In this document: in pieces, positions 42,919 through 50,233 of the stretch
How the letters are laid out: each line of letters begins with the position of its first letter
Position numbering within the stretch: the stretch's first letter is position 1
Origin: Paraburkholderia nodosa DSM 21604
Lineage (GTDB): Bacteria; Pseudomonadota; Gammaproteobacteria; Burkholderiales; Burkholderiaceae
DNA: 64,000 nucleotides
Direction: 5' to 3'
Assembly: GCF_000519185.1 (NCBI RefSeq)
Contig: NZ_JAFA01000028.1
Coordinates: 31,919-95,918, forward strand
Notes under the pieces: model-generated
The model's database searches: none
What the model was told of the DNA's origin: nothing
What the model saw: the letters and a program-made list of their open reading frames with translations, nothing else
Position numbers and translations under genes: made by a program

Positions 42919-43926
42919 ATGACCACAGAACGCGCGATGGAGGGGCCGGACCGCATGGTCTCGGTGCACGAGCGCTTCGGCTTCGATTCGAACCTGATGG
43001 TGCCGGCCTTCAGCGAGCGCGACGCCCACGTGCCCGATGTGGATGAGGCTTATCGCTTCAACCCCGAAGTCACGCTCGCGATACTCGCCGGCTTTACGCG
43101 CAACCGGCGAGTGATGGTGCAGGGGCTGCACGGCACGGGCAAGTCCACGCATATCGAACAGGTCGCCGCGCGCCTGAACTGGCCCTGCGTGCGCGTGAAT
43201 CTCGACGGCCATATCAGCCGGCTCGATCTCGTCGGCAAGGACGCCATCGTCGTGCGCGACGGCCGCCAGGTCACGGAGTTCCAGGAGGGCATCGTGCCGT
43301 GGGCGCTGCAGCGTCCGGTCGCGCTGATCTTCGACGAATACGACGCAGGCCGCCCCGATGTGATGTTCGTGATCCAGCGCATCCTCGAGCGCGACGGCAG
43401 CTTCACGCTGCTCGACCAGAATCGCGTGATCCGCCCGCACGCCCACTTCCGCCTGTTCGCGACCACCAATACGATCGGCCTCGGCAATCTCAACGGCCTG
43501 TATCACGGCACGCAAATGCTGAACCACGCGCAAATGGACCGCTGGAACGTGGTCGCCACGCTCAACTACCTGCCGCGCGAGGAGGAGGCCGGCATCGTGC
43601 TCGCCCGTGTGCCGGAGATGACCGACGACGCGGGCCGGCAACTCGTCGATTCGATGATCAGCATGGCGGCGATGACGCGCAAGGGGTTCGCGACCGGCGA
43701 TCTTTCCACGCTGATGTCGCCGCGCACCGTCATCGACTGGGCCGAGAACTGCCAGATTTTCCACGACCCCGCGCTGGCGTTCCGGCTCACGTTCCTGAAC
43801 AAGTGCGACGAGGCCGAGCGGCCAATCGTCGCCGAGTACTACCAGCGCTGCTTTGGCGTCGAGCTGGACGCAGCGGCCACCGCGAAGGGCGGCGAGGGCG
43901 GCGAACCGCGGGAGCCTCGCGCGTGA
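42919..43926 (+). CDS. cobS: CobS-like AAA+ ATPase (cobaltochelatase subunit homologue)
   Basis: A 335-residue AAA+ ATPase with Walker A GLHGTGKST (residues 69-77), Walker B LIFDEYDAG (Asp139, Glu140) and sensor FATTNTIG. The segments GKDAIVVRDG, DVMFVIQRILE and MSPRTVIDWAEN match aerobic cobaltochelatase CobS more closely than generic MoxR proteins, as remembered. AAGGAG precedes the ATG and the stop overlaps the CobT-like start (GTGA). No CobN or other B12 gene is nearby. It may be a displaced cobaltochelatase part or a chaperone for a local metalloenzyme. Confidence 0.8.
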   Translation: MTTERAMEGPDRMVSVHERFGFDSNLMVPAFSERDAHVPDVDEAYRFNPEVTLAILAGFTRNRRVMVQGLHGTGKSTHIEQVAARLNWPCVRVNLDGHISRLDLVGKDAIVVRDGRQVTEFQEGIVPWALQRPVALIFDEYDAGRPDVMFVIQRILERDGSFTLLDQNRVIRPHAHFRLFATTNTIGLGNLNGLYHGTQMLNHAQMDRWNVVATLNYLPREEEAGIVLARVPEMTDDAGRQLVDSMISMAAMTRKGFATGDLSTLMSPRTVIDWAENCQIFHDPALAFRLTFLNKCDEAERPIVAEYYQRCFGVELDAAATAKGGEGGEPREPRA

Positions 43927-45650
43927 GCGCCACGCCCACGCCCGAGGCCGTGCGCACCGCGCTGCGGCGCGAGTCGTTATGCGCGGCCGCCGTGCGCGCG
44001 CTCACCGGCGACGCCGCGCTGCATTATCGCGGCGGCCGGCTTTGTCGCGAGTCGCGGCCCCTGCCGCTGCATGCGCCGCATTTGCGCAGCAACGTCTACG
44101 AGGACGAGTTCGCCTCGCTGCGTGGCGCCGCCGACGCGGCCGCGCAGCGGCTGCTCCATTCCGACGCGGCGTTGCACCGGCGGCTGTCTCCCGACGCGCC
44201 GATTGAGCGCCTCTTGTTCGAGCTGTTCGAGCAGGTGCGCTGCGAAGCGCAATTGCCGCCCGGCATGCCGGGACTCGCGCACAACCTGCGGCACCGCTTC
44301 GAAACGTGGTCGCGCGCGTATTGCCGGGCGGGCTTGAGCGAAGGCCATCTCGGCATCCTGCTCTATACGGTGGCGCAGATCGTATGGTCGCGCGTGAGCG
44401 GCTGGCCCGTGCTCGACGAGACCGAGGACCTGATCGAAGCGACGCGCGGCGGCATCGTGCCCGAGATCGGCGTGCAGCTTGCGGGGCTGCGCGCGACTCG
44501 CGCAGATCAACGCGCCTACGCGGCGCATGCCCGCGAGCTGGCGCGCCGCGTCGCGACGATGCTCGACGACGCGCGCGCGGCGCGGGCAGGGGACGACGCC
44601 GAGGAAGCGCGCGCACCCGACGACGCATTGACGTCGTTCTCGCTGTGGGTCGACTTCGACGAAACGAGTGTCGAGCTGCCCGCGCTCGCCCCGACCGGCG
44701 TAAGCCGCGTGCTGGCCGAGGCGGCGAATGGCTATCGCGCATACACGACGCAGTACGACCGCGAAATCCGTCCCGCTGAGCGCGTGCGCGAAGCGCTGCT
44801 GCGCGAGTATCGGGCGCGGCTCGACGAGCGCATCGCCGCGTGCGGTATCAACGTTGCGCGGCTCGCGCGCGCGCTGCAGATGGCGATTGCGGTGCCGCAG
44901 CGCGACGGCTGGCTCTTCGGCGAGGAGGACGGCCGCATCGACGGCCGACGCCTCGCGCAGGTCGTCAGCTCGCCCGCCGAGCGGCGCGTGTTCAGGCGCG
45001 AGCGGTTCGAGCCGCGCAGCGATTGCGTGGTGGGCTTCCTGATCGATTGCTCGGGGTCCATGAAGGCGCATATCGAGCCCGTTGCGATGATGGTCGATCT
45101 GCTCGCGCGCGCATGCGAGCAGGCGGGCATCGCGACGGAAGTGCTCGGCTTCACGACGCTCGCCTGGAACGGCGGCCGGGCGCGTGCGGACTGGCTCGGG
45201 GGCGGGCGGCCGCCCCATCCGGGGCGCCTGAACGAGACCTGCCATATGGTGTTCAAGTCCGCCGACGAGAGCTGGCGGCGCGCCCGCCCGGCCATCGCCG
45301 CGCTTCTGAAGGCGGACCTGTTTCGCGAGGGCGTGGACGGGGAGGCCGTGGAATGGACGTGCGCGCGGCTCGCGAGCCGCGCCGAGGCGCGGCGCATTCT
45401 CGTTGCGATCTCGGACGGCAGCCCGATGGACACGGCCACGGCGCAGACGAACGACGCCTTCTATCTCGACAACCACCTGAAGGAGGTGGTGGCGAGGCAC
45501 GAGGCGATGCGCGATGTCGATGTGATCGGGTTGGGTGTTGGGCTGGACCTCAGTCCGTACTACCGGCATTGCGTCGCGATCGACTCTGGCGAGGCGCTCG
45601 ATATGGCGCGGCTGATCGATCTTGCGCGATGGATTGGCGCGCCGCGTTAG
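43923..45650 (+). CDS. cobT: CobT-like protein with C-terminal VWA domain
   Basis: A 575-residue protein. The N-terminal ~350 residues resemble CobT (AHNLRHRFETWSRA..., LARALQMAI). The C-terminal von Willebrand A domain has the MIDAS motif DCSGSMK at residue 375 and later ISDGSPMD. It starts at a GTG that overlaps the CobS-like stop. In aerobic B12 synthesis CobS and CobT drive cobalt insertion by CobN. Here the pair stands alone among sulfonate genes, so its client is open. The long acidic stretch of typical CobT is short here. Confidence 0.78.
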   Translation: MSATPTPEAVRTALRRESLCAAAVRALTGDAALHYRGGRLCRESRPLPLHAPHLRSNVYEDEFASLRGAADAAAQRLLHSDAALHRRLSPDAPIERLLFELFEQVRCEAQLPPGMPGLAHNLRHRFETWSRAYCRAGLSEGHLGILLYTVAQIVWSRVSGWPVLDETEDLIEATRGGIVPEIGVQLAGLRATRADQRAYAAHARELARRVATMLDDARAARAGDDAEEARAPDDALTSFSLWVDFDETSVELPALAPTGVSRVLAEAANGYRAYTTQYDREIRPAERVREALLREYRARLDERIAACGINVARLARALQMAIAVPQRDGWLFGEEDGRIDGRRLAQVVSSPAERRVFRRERFEPRSDCVVGFLIDCSGSMKAHIEPVAMMVDLLARACEQAGIATEVLGFTTLAWNGGRARADWLGGGRPPHPGRLNETCHMVFKSADESWRRARPAIAALLKADLFREGVDGEAVEWTCARLASRAEARRILVAISDGSPMDTATAQTNDAFYLDNHLKEVVARHEAMRDVDVIGLGVGLDLSPYYRHCVAIDSGEALDMARLIDLARWIGAPR

Positions 45651-45710
45651 CGCAATGGCGGCGGCCTGCGCGCGGTTATCGATTCCTGCGCGGGCAATCC
45701 CCAGCTCACA

Positions 45711-46472
45711 TCAAACCATCAGCGCCTTCACCGCACACAGCACGAGCGAAGCGCCAATGATCATCAGCACGCCGAACGCCAGCCTGCGCATCGCGAGGGA
45801 AGAAAGCGGCGGCGGGTAGTGGCGCGCCGCGAGCGTCATCAGCATCACGACCGGCGCGGCGAGCGCAGCCTCGATGCAGATCGAAGTGGGAAGCTCGCCC
45901 TCCCAGGCGCTGAACAGCACGCGCGTGAGCGACGTCACCGTGAAAAGGAGGATCAGCGCGCAGCGAATCTCGATCAGCTTGAGCGGCTGGCGATAGAACT
46001 GGAAGATGAGCGGCGGCCCGGACACGCCGAACATGCCGCTCAGGAGGCCGCCGCACACGCCGCTCACGAAAAAGCTGCGGTCGCCCGAGCGTTGCGCGAG
46101 CGGCGCGGGCCGCAGCGCGGCGCCCAGGCCGCCGTACAGCACGACGGCGCCGAGCAGCAATTGCAGCATGCCGGAAGCCGAAGCGCTTAGATAGTCGAGC
46201 ACCAGGACACCCACCACGACCGAGGGCAGCACGCCGAGCGTCGCGGCGCCCACGGCCCGCCAGTCAATATGGTGAAGCTTGCCGGGCAGTGCCGCCGCGC
46301 TGTTCGCGAGCGTGACGAGACTCAGCAGGGTGGCGATGCTTGCGAGCGGCGCGAGGCCGAAGCCGCTCGTGGCGCCCATGACGATCATGCTGAGGCCGAA
46401 GCCGGTGATCGTCTGGAAATAACTGGCCGCGCCGATCACGGCGATCAGCACCAGGACCTTCTCATGCGTCAT
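45711..46472 (-). CDS. TauE/SafE-family sulfite exporter
   Basis: A 253-residue membrane protein with about eight hydrophobic segments in two repeats. It has YFQTITGFGLSMIVMG and GGLLSGMFGVSGPP, the paired glycine-rich motifs of the family. The start overlaps the pta stop by four bases (ATGA), so it is coupled to xsc-pta expression. Sulfite released by Xsc is toxic, and TauE-type carriers export it. This assignment is well supported by position. Confidence 0.85.
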   Translation of the reverse strand: MTHEKVLVLIAVIGAASYFQTITGFGLSMIVMGATSGFGLAPLASIATLLSLVTLANSAAALPGKLHHIDWRAVGAATLGVLPSVVVGVLVLDYLSASASGMLQLLLGAVVLYGGLGAALRPAPLAQRSGDRSFFVSGVCGGLLSGMFGVSGPPLIFQFYRQPLKLIEIRCALILLFTVTSLTRVLFSAWEGELPTSICIEAALAAPVVMLMTLAARHYPPPLSSLAMRRLAFGVLMIIGASLVLCAVKALMV

Positions 46473-47509
46473 GCTGCGTGGGGTTCCTTCGAGTGAGTGA
46501 CGTCGCGCTGGCGGGCCGTCTGCGCCTGGACCGCCGTGGTGGCGATCACGTAATAGATATCCTCGGGGCAGCAGCCGCGCGAGAGATCGTTGGCGGGCCG
46601 GTTCAGGCCCTGCATCAGCGGGCCGATGGCCTTCGCGCCGCCAAGACGCTCCGCGAGCTTGTAGCCGATATTGCCCGCGTCGAGATTCGGGAAGACCAGC
46701 ACGTTCGCGTGGCCGCCGCACTGCGAATGCTCGATCTTGCGCTCGGCGATCTCCGCCACGAGCGCCGCGTCGAGCTGCACGTCGCCGTCCACGCAGAGGG
46801 CGGGGCGCTGCTCGTGCACGCGCCGTGTCGCCTCGATCACCTTGTCCACGCTCGCATGGTGGGCGCTGCCGCTCGTCGAGAACGACAGCATCGCCACGCG
46901 CGGCTCTTCCATCAGCAGGCTGCGCGCGCTGTCGGCGGCGGCCATGGCGATCTCGGCGAGCTGCGCGGCGTCGGGGTCCACCACGAGCGCGCAGTCGGAG
47001 AAGATCAGGCCGCCTTTATAGCGATGGAACGGCTCGCACAGCATCATCAGGAAGAAGCTCGATACGAGCTTGAACGACGGCTCGACGCCGATCAGCTGGA
47101 TGGCCGTGCGCACCACATCGGCGCTCGTGTGAACGGCGCCCGCTACCGAACCGTCCGCGTGGCCGAGACGCACCATCAGGTTGGCAAAGACGAGCGGCTT
47201 CGCGGCCTCCTCCCACGCGAGCGCGGGCGTCATGCCTTTGGCGCCGCGCAGCGCGACCAGCTGGTCGGCGAAGGCCGCTCGCCATGCGCTCTTTTGCGGG
47301 TCGATCAGCGTGATCTCGCCGAGATCGAGCGACTCGCGCGCAGCGGCCGCGCGGATGGTGCCCGGGTCGCCCAGGAGCATGATGCGCGCGATGCCCTCCT
47401 GATGCGCCCGCGCCGCGGCGGCGAGCACGCGTGGGTCATCGGCTTCGCACAGCACGATGCGCATGGGCGCGAAGCGGGCGCTTTCGACGATACGGTTCAG
47501 GGCTTTCAT
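46469..47509 (-). CDS. pta: phosphate acetyltransferase
   Basis: A 346-residue enzyme, the short form lacking the N-terminal regulatory domains of E. coli Pta. Motifs include LRGAKGMTPALAWEEA, VRLGHADGSVAGAVHTSADVVR and PNLDAGNIGYKLAERLGGA. It converts the acetyl phosphate made by Xsc to acetyl-CoA. It lies 166 bp downstream of xsc and overlaps the sulfite exporter gene. The xsc-pta pair is the standard arrangement for taurine, isethionate and sulfoacetate dissimilation. Confidence 0.92.
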   Translation of the reverse strand: MKALNRIVESARFAPMRIVLCEADDPRVLAAAARAHQEGIARIMLLGDPGTIRAAAARESLDLGEITLIDPQKSAWRAAFADQLVALRGAKGMTPALAWEEAAKPLVFANLMVRLGHADGSVAGAVHTSADVVRTAIQLIGVEPSFKLVSSFFLMMLCEPFHRYKGGLIFSDCALVVDPDAAQLAEIAMAAADSARSLLMEEPRVAMLSFSTSGSAHHASVDKVIEATRRVHEQRPALCVDGDVQLDAALVAEIAERKIEHSQCGGHANVLVFPNLDAGNIGYKLAERLGGAKAIGPLMQGLNRPANDLSRGCCPEDIYYVIATTAVQAQTARQRDVTHSKEPHAA

Positions 47510-47675
47510 GGTGTCATGGGCTCACGGACGCACAAACGAATGCACTCACGCCAGCAGTTGGCGTGTCCAGACGAAAACCGGCCACAAGCGGGTGCACCGC
47601 CTGCGGCCGGCGATCGGACGCAGCCCGCGCGCACCTGCTTGCAACATACCGCGCGCGCCGGCTGCGGCTGGCCCT

Positions 47676-49487
47676 TCAGACGAAGTCCTTGTACTTGTCG
47701 AGCAGGCGCACGGGCTTCGAAAGCGCGTCGCGGCGGAACGGATCGCCAAGCTCGCGCGTGCACATGATCTCGACGATGGTCGTCTTGCCCTGGTTCATCT
47801 GCAGATCGATTGCGCGCTTGAGCGCCGGACCCACGTCCTCGAGCTTGTCCACCACGATGCCTTCTGCGCCCATCGCCTTCGCGATGCCGGCGAAGCTCGG
47901 GCTTTCCAGCTCGCCCGCCACGAAGCGGCGATCGTAGAAGTCCACCTGGTTCTTCTTCTCGGCGCCCCACTGACGGTTGTGGAACACGACGGCCGTCACC
48001 GGAATGTTGTGGCGCACGCAAGTGAGCGTTTCCATCAGGCTCATGCCCCAGGCGCCGTCGCCCGCATACGAGATTGCGGGGCGGTGGGGCGCGGCCACCT
48101 TCGCGCCCATGATCGTCGGGAACGCATAGCCGCAGTTGCCCCAGCTCATCGCGGCGAAGAAGCTGCGCGGCTTGTTGAAGCGCAGATAGCTGTTCGCGAC
48201 GGAGTTGATGTTGCCGATGTCGGTCGACACCATGACGTCCTCGGGCATCGCCTTCTCGAGTTCGCGCAGCACCTGGCGCGGATGCAGATACTCGCCGCCG
48301 CTGGGCGGGCGCTCGTGCTTCTGCTCTTCGATCATGTCGAGGCTGTAGGCGTCGCGCTCGTGCGTCCACGAGTCGAGTTCCTTTTCCCACGCGGCCTTTT
48401 CGGTCGCGATCTGGTCGGCGCGCTCGGCGCGGTTGGCGTCGCTCACGAGGGTGCGGTTCGCGAGCAGCTCGGTCAGCGCCTGCGCCGAAGCCTTCGCGTC
48501 GCCGCAAATGCCCACCGAAATCTTCTTCACGAGGCCGAGCATCTTGTGATCGGCGTCGATCTGGATGATCTTCGCGTCTTTTGGCCAGTAGTCCATACCA
48601 TGTTGCGGCAGCGTGCCGAACGGTCCGAGGCGCGAGCCCAGCGCAATCACGACGTCCGCGCGCGAGATCAGCTTCATCGCGGCCTTCGATCCCTGATAGC
48701 CGAGCGGGCCGCACCAGAGCGGATGATTCGCCGGGAACGAATCGTTGTGCAGGTAGCTGTTCACGACGGGCGCGCCGAGGCGTTCGGCGAGCGCCTTGCA
48801 CTCCTCGATCGCATCGCCCATCACGACGCCGCCGCCGGAAATGATGACGGGGAACTTCGCGGCCGCGATCAGATCGGCCGCTTCGTTGAGGCTTTCGGCG
48901 CCGCCGGGGCCGCGGTCGAGCCGGCGCGGCTGCGGAATCTCGGCCTTGATCTTGCCGTAGAAGTAGTCGCGCGGAATGTTGAGCTGGGTCGGGCCCATTT
49001 CGGACATGGCGCGGTCGAAGCAGCGCGCGGTGTACTCGGCCATGCGCGCGGGGTTCGTCACGTGGCCCTGGTACTTCGTGAACTCCTGGAACATCGGCAA
49101 CTGATTCGCTTCCTGGAAGCCGCCGAGGCCGATGCCCATCGTACCGGCTTCGGGCGTGACGATCACGACCGGGCTATGGGCCCAGTAAGCCGCCGCGATG
49201 GCCGTCACGCAGTTGCTGATGCCGGGACCGTTCTGGCCGATCACGACGCCATGGCGGCCCGATACGCGCGAGTAGCCGTCGGCCATGTGCCCTGCGCCCT
49301 GCTCGTGAACGACGGGAATGAGGCGAATGCCGGCGGGCGCGAAGATGTCCATCGCATCCATGAACGCGGAGCCCATGATGCCGAACATGTCGGTCACGCC
49401 GTTGGCCGCGAGGGTTTCGACAAAGGCCTCGGACGGGGTCATGTCCTGCGGGCCGCTGGCCGTCTGGGTGGGGGTCTTTTCGCTCAT
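47676..49487 (-). CDS. xsc: sulfoacetaldehyde acetyltransferase
   Basis: A 603-residue ThDP enzyme. It desulfonates sulfoacetaldehyde with phosphate, giving acetyl phosphate and sulfite in the cytoplasm. The activating Glu is residue 62 (HEQGAGHMADGYSR); the FGIMGSAFMDAMDIFAPAGI segment is characteristic of Xsc rather than acetolactate synthase. The C-terminal ThDP motif runs from GDGAWGMS to FHNRQWGAEK. I chose the ATG at 49487 with GGAGAC upstream. It is the point where sulfoacetate, isethionate and taurine routes in this window converge. pta and the sulfite exporter follow. Confidence 0.95.
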   Translation of the reverse strand: MSEKTPTQTASGPQDMTPSEAFVETLAANGVTDMFGIMGSAFMDAMDIFAPAGIRLIPVVHEQGAGHMADGYSRVSGRHGVVIGQNGPGISNCVTAIAAAYWAHSPVVIVTPEAGTMGIGLGGFQEANQLPMFQEFTKYQGHVTNPARMAEYTARCFDRAMSEMGPTQLNIPRDYFYGKIKAEIPQPRRLDRGPGGAESLNEAADLIAAAKFPVIISGGGVVMGDAIEECKALAERLGAPVVNSYLHNDSFPANHPLWCGPLGYQGSKAAMKLISRADVVIALGSRLGPFGTLPQHGMDYWPKDAKIIQIDADHKMLGLVKKISVGICGDAKASAQALTELLANRTLVSDANRAERADQIATEKAAWEKELDSWTHERDAYSLDMIEEQKHERPPSGGEYLHPRQVLRELEKAMPEDVMVSTDIGNINSVANSYLRFNKPRSFFAAMSWGNCGYAFPTIMGAKVAAPHRPAISYAGDGAWGMSLMETLTCVRHNIPVTAVVFHNRQWGAEKKNQVDFYDRRFVAGELESPSFAGIAKAMGAEGIVVDKLEDVGPALKRAIDLQMNQGKTTIVEIMCTRELGDPFRRDALSKPVRLLDKYKDFV

Positions 49488-49520
49488 CAACTGTCTCCGG
49501 TTATCGTTTGACGGAACGCC

Positions 49521-49616
49521 GTGTTTTGAATGCTATTCGGCACCCAATGAGGGTCAAGGGATTCCGTCCTTGATGGGTGAATCTGAAATGGAATGGAACG
49601 TTTCGTTTCAAAACAC
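49521..49616 (-). promoter_or_regulatory. xsc promoter region with paired 10-bp inverted sites
   Basis: On the minus strand a sigma70-like promoter reads TTGACC (49552-49557), a 16-bp gap, and TAGCAT (49530-49535). GTGTTTTGAA at 49521-49530 and its exact complement at 49607-49616 flank it, and a TCAAGG/CCTTGA palindrome (49554-49573) overlaps the -35. This is a plausible activator/repressor layout for the TauR-like regulator encoded upstream. Confidence 0.45.
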
Positions 49617-49625
49617 TGGGCGACC

Positions 49626-49673
49626 GATGCGCCGCTGCGCCGCTGCGCCGATGCGCCGCTGCGCCGCTGCACG
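49626..49673. repeat. 8-bp tandem repeat
   Basis: Six consecutive units of G(A/C)TGCGCC, arranged as a 24-bp block present twice (the last unit diverged), just downstream of the NTF2-like gene's stop. It lies between that gene and the xsc promoter. Confidence 0.75.
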
Positions 49674-49677
49674 CGGG

Positions 49678-50082
49678 TCAGGCGGCCTGCTTCGGGCGCT
49701 CCTTGCGGAACGCGCGCTTCACGGCGATCAGGCCGTCGCGGAATTCGAAGAGATCGCAGCCTTCGGCTTCGATCCGCCAGCCTTCGGCATGCGTGCCGCT
49801 GAACACCCATTCGGATACGCCGCGTTCGCCCGCGACGTAGTGGCGGCCGCCGCCCCAATGGGCGTCGGGGAACGTGCGGAAGACCGCTTCGAAAGCGGCG
49901 CGCACCGCCTCACGCCCGACGAAGCGGGCGCCGTATACCTCGGGGCCGCCGGCCGCGTCGAACACGCAGTCTTCGGTCATGAACCCCATCAGCGCGTCGG
50001 CGTCATGGCGGTTGAAGGCGTCGGAAAAGGCGGCGAGCGTGTCGGCCGTGACGGCGGGTTGGGCGCTGAGCGTGTCTGCCAT
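49678..50082 (-). CDS. NTF2/SnoaL-like small protein, possible taurine dehydrogenase small subunit
   Basis: A 134-residue single-domain protein of the NTF2-like alpha+beta fold: FSDAFNRHDADALMGFMTEDCVFD, then RFVGREAVRAAFEAVF and EGCDLFEFRDGLIAVKRAF. No catalytic residues can be named. It sits between the MocR regulator and xsc on the same strand. I recall that small NTF2-like proteins near xsc have been annotated as TauX, the small subunit of taurine dehydrogenase; this is uncertain. If true, its partner would be the flavoprotein at 39326. Confidence 0.65.
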   Translation of the reverse strand: MADTLSAQPAVTADTLAAFSDAFNRHDADALMGFMTEDCVFDAAGGPEVYGARFVGREAVRAAFEAVFRTFPDAHWGGGRHYVAGERGVSEWVFSGTHAEGWRIEAEGCDLFEFRDGLIAVKRAFRKERPKQAA

Positions 50083-50233
50083 ACGTGTCTCCAGTGGAAA
50101 AGCCGGCGCCGGCCGGTGCGCGAGGACTCGCGCGCGGCACGGTATATCGACACGTTAGGGTTTGCCTCTCGACGGCGGTAGCACCAGTGCGGAGCTTTCG
50201 CCTGGGCCAGCGCCCGAATGCTTCCTGAGAGGC

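Noticed and set aside
47506..48801. Minus-strand frame overlapping xsc in another register
   Set aside because: It is out of frame with xsc and its translation is Arg-rich without motifs.
47676..49487. Acetolactate synthase or glyoxylate carboligase as the product
   Set aside because: Xsc-specific FGIMGSAFMDAMDIFAPAGI segment plus adjacent pta and sulfite exporter genes make sulfoacetaldehyde acetyltransferase far more likely.
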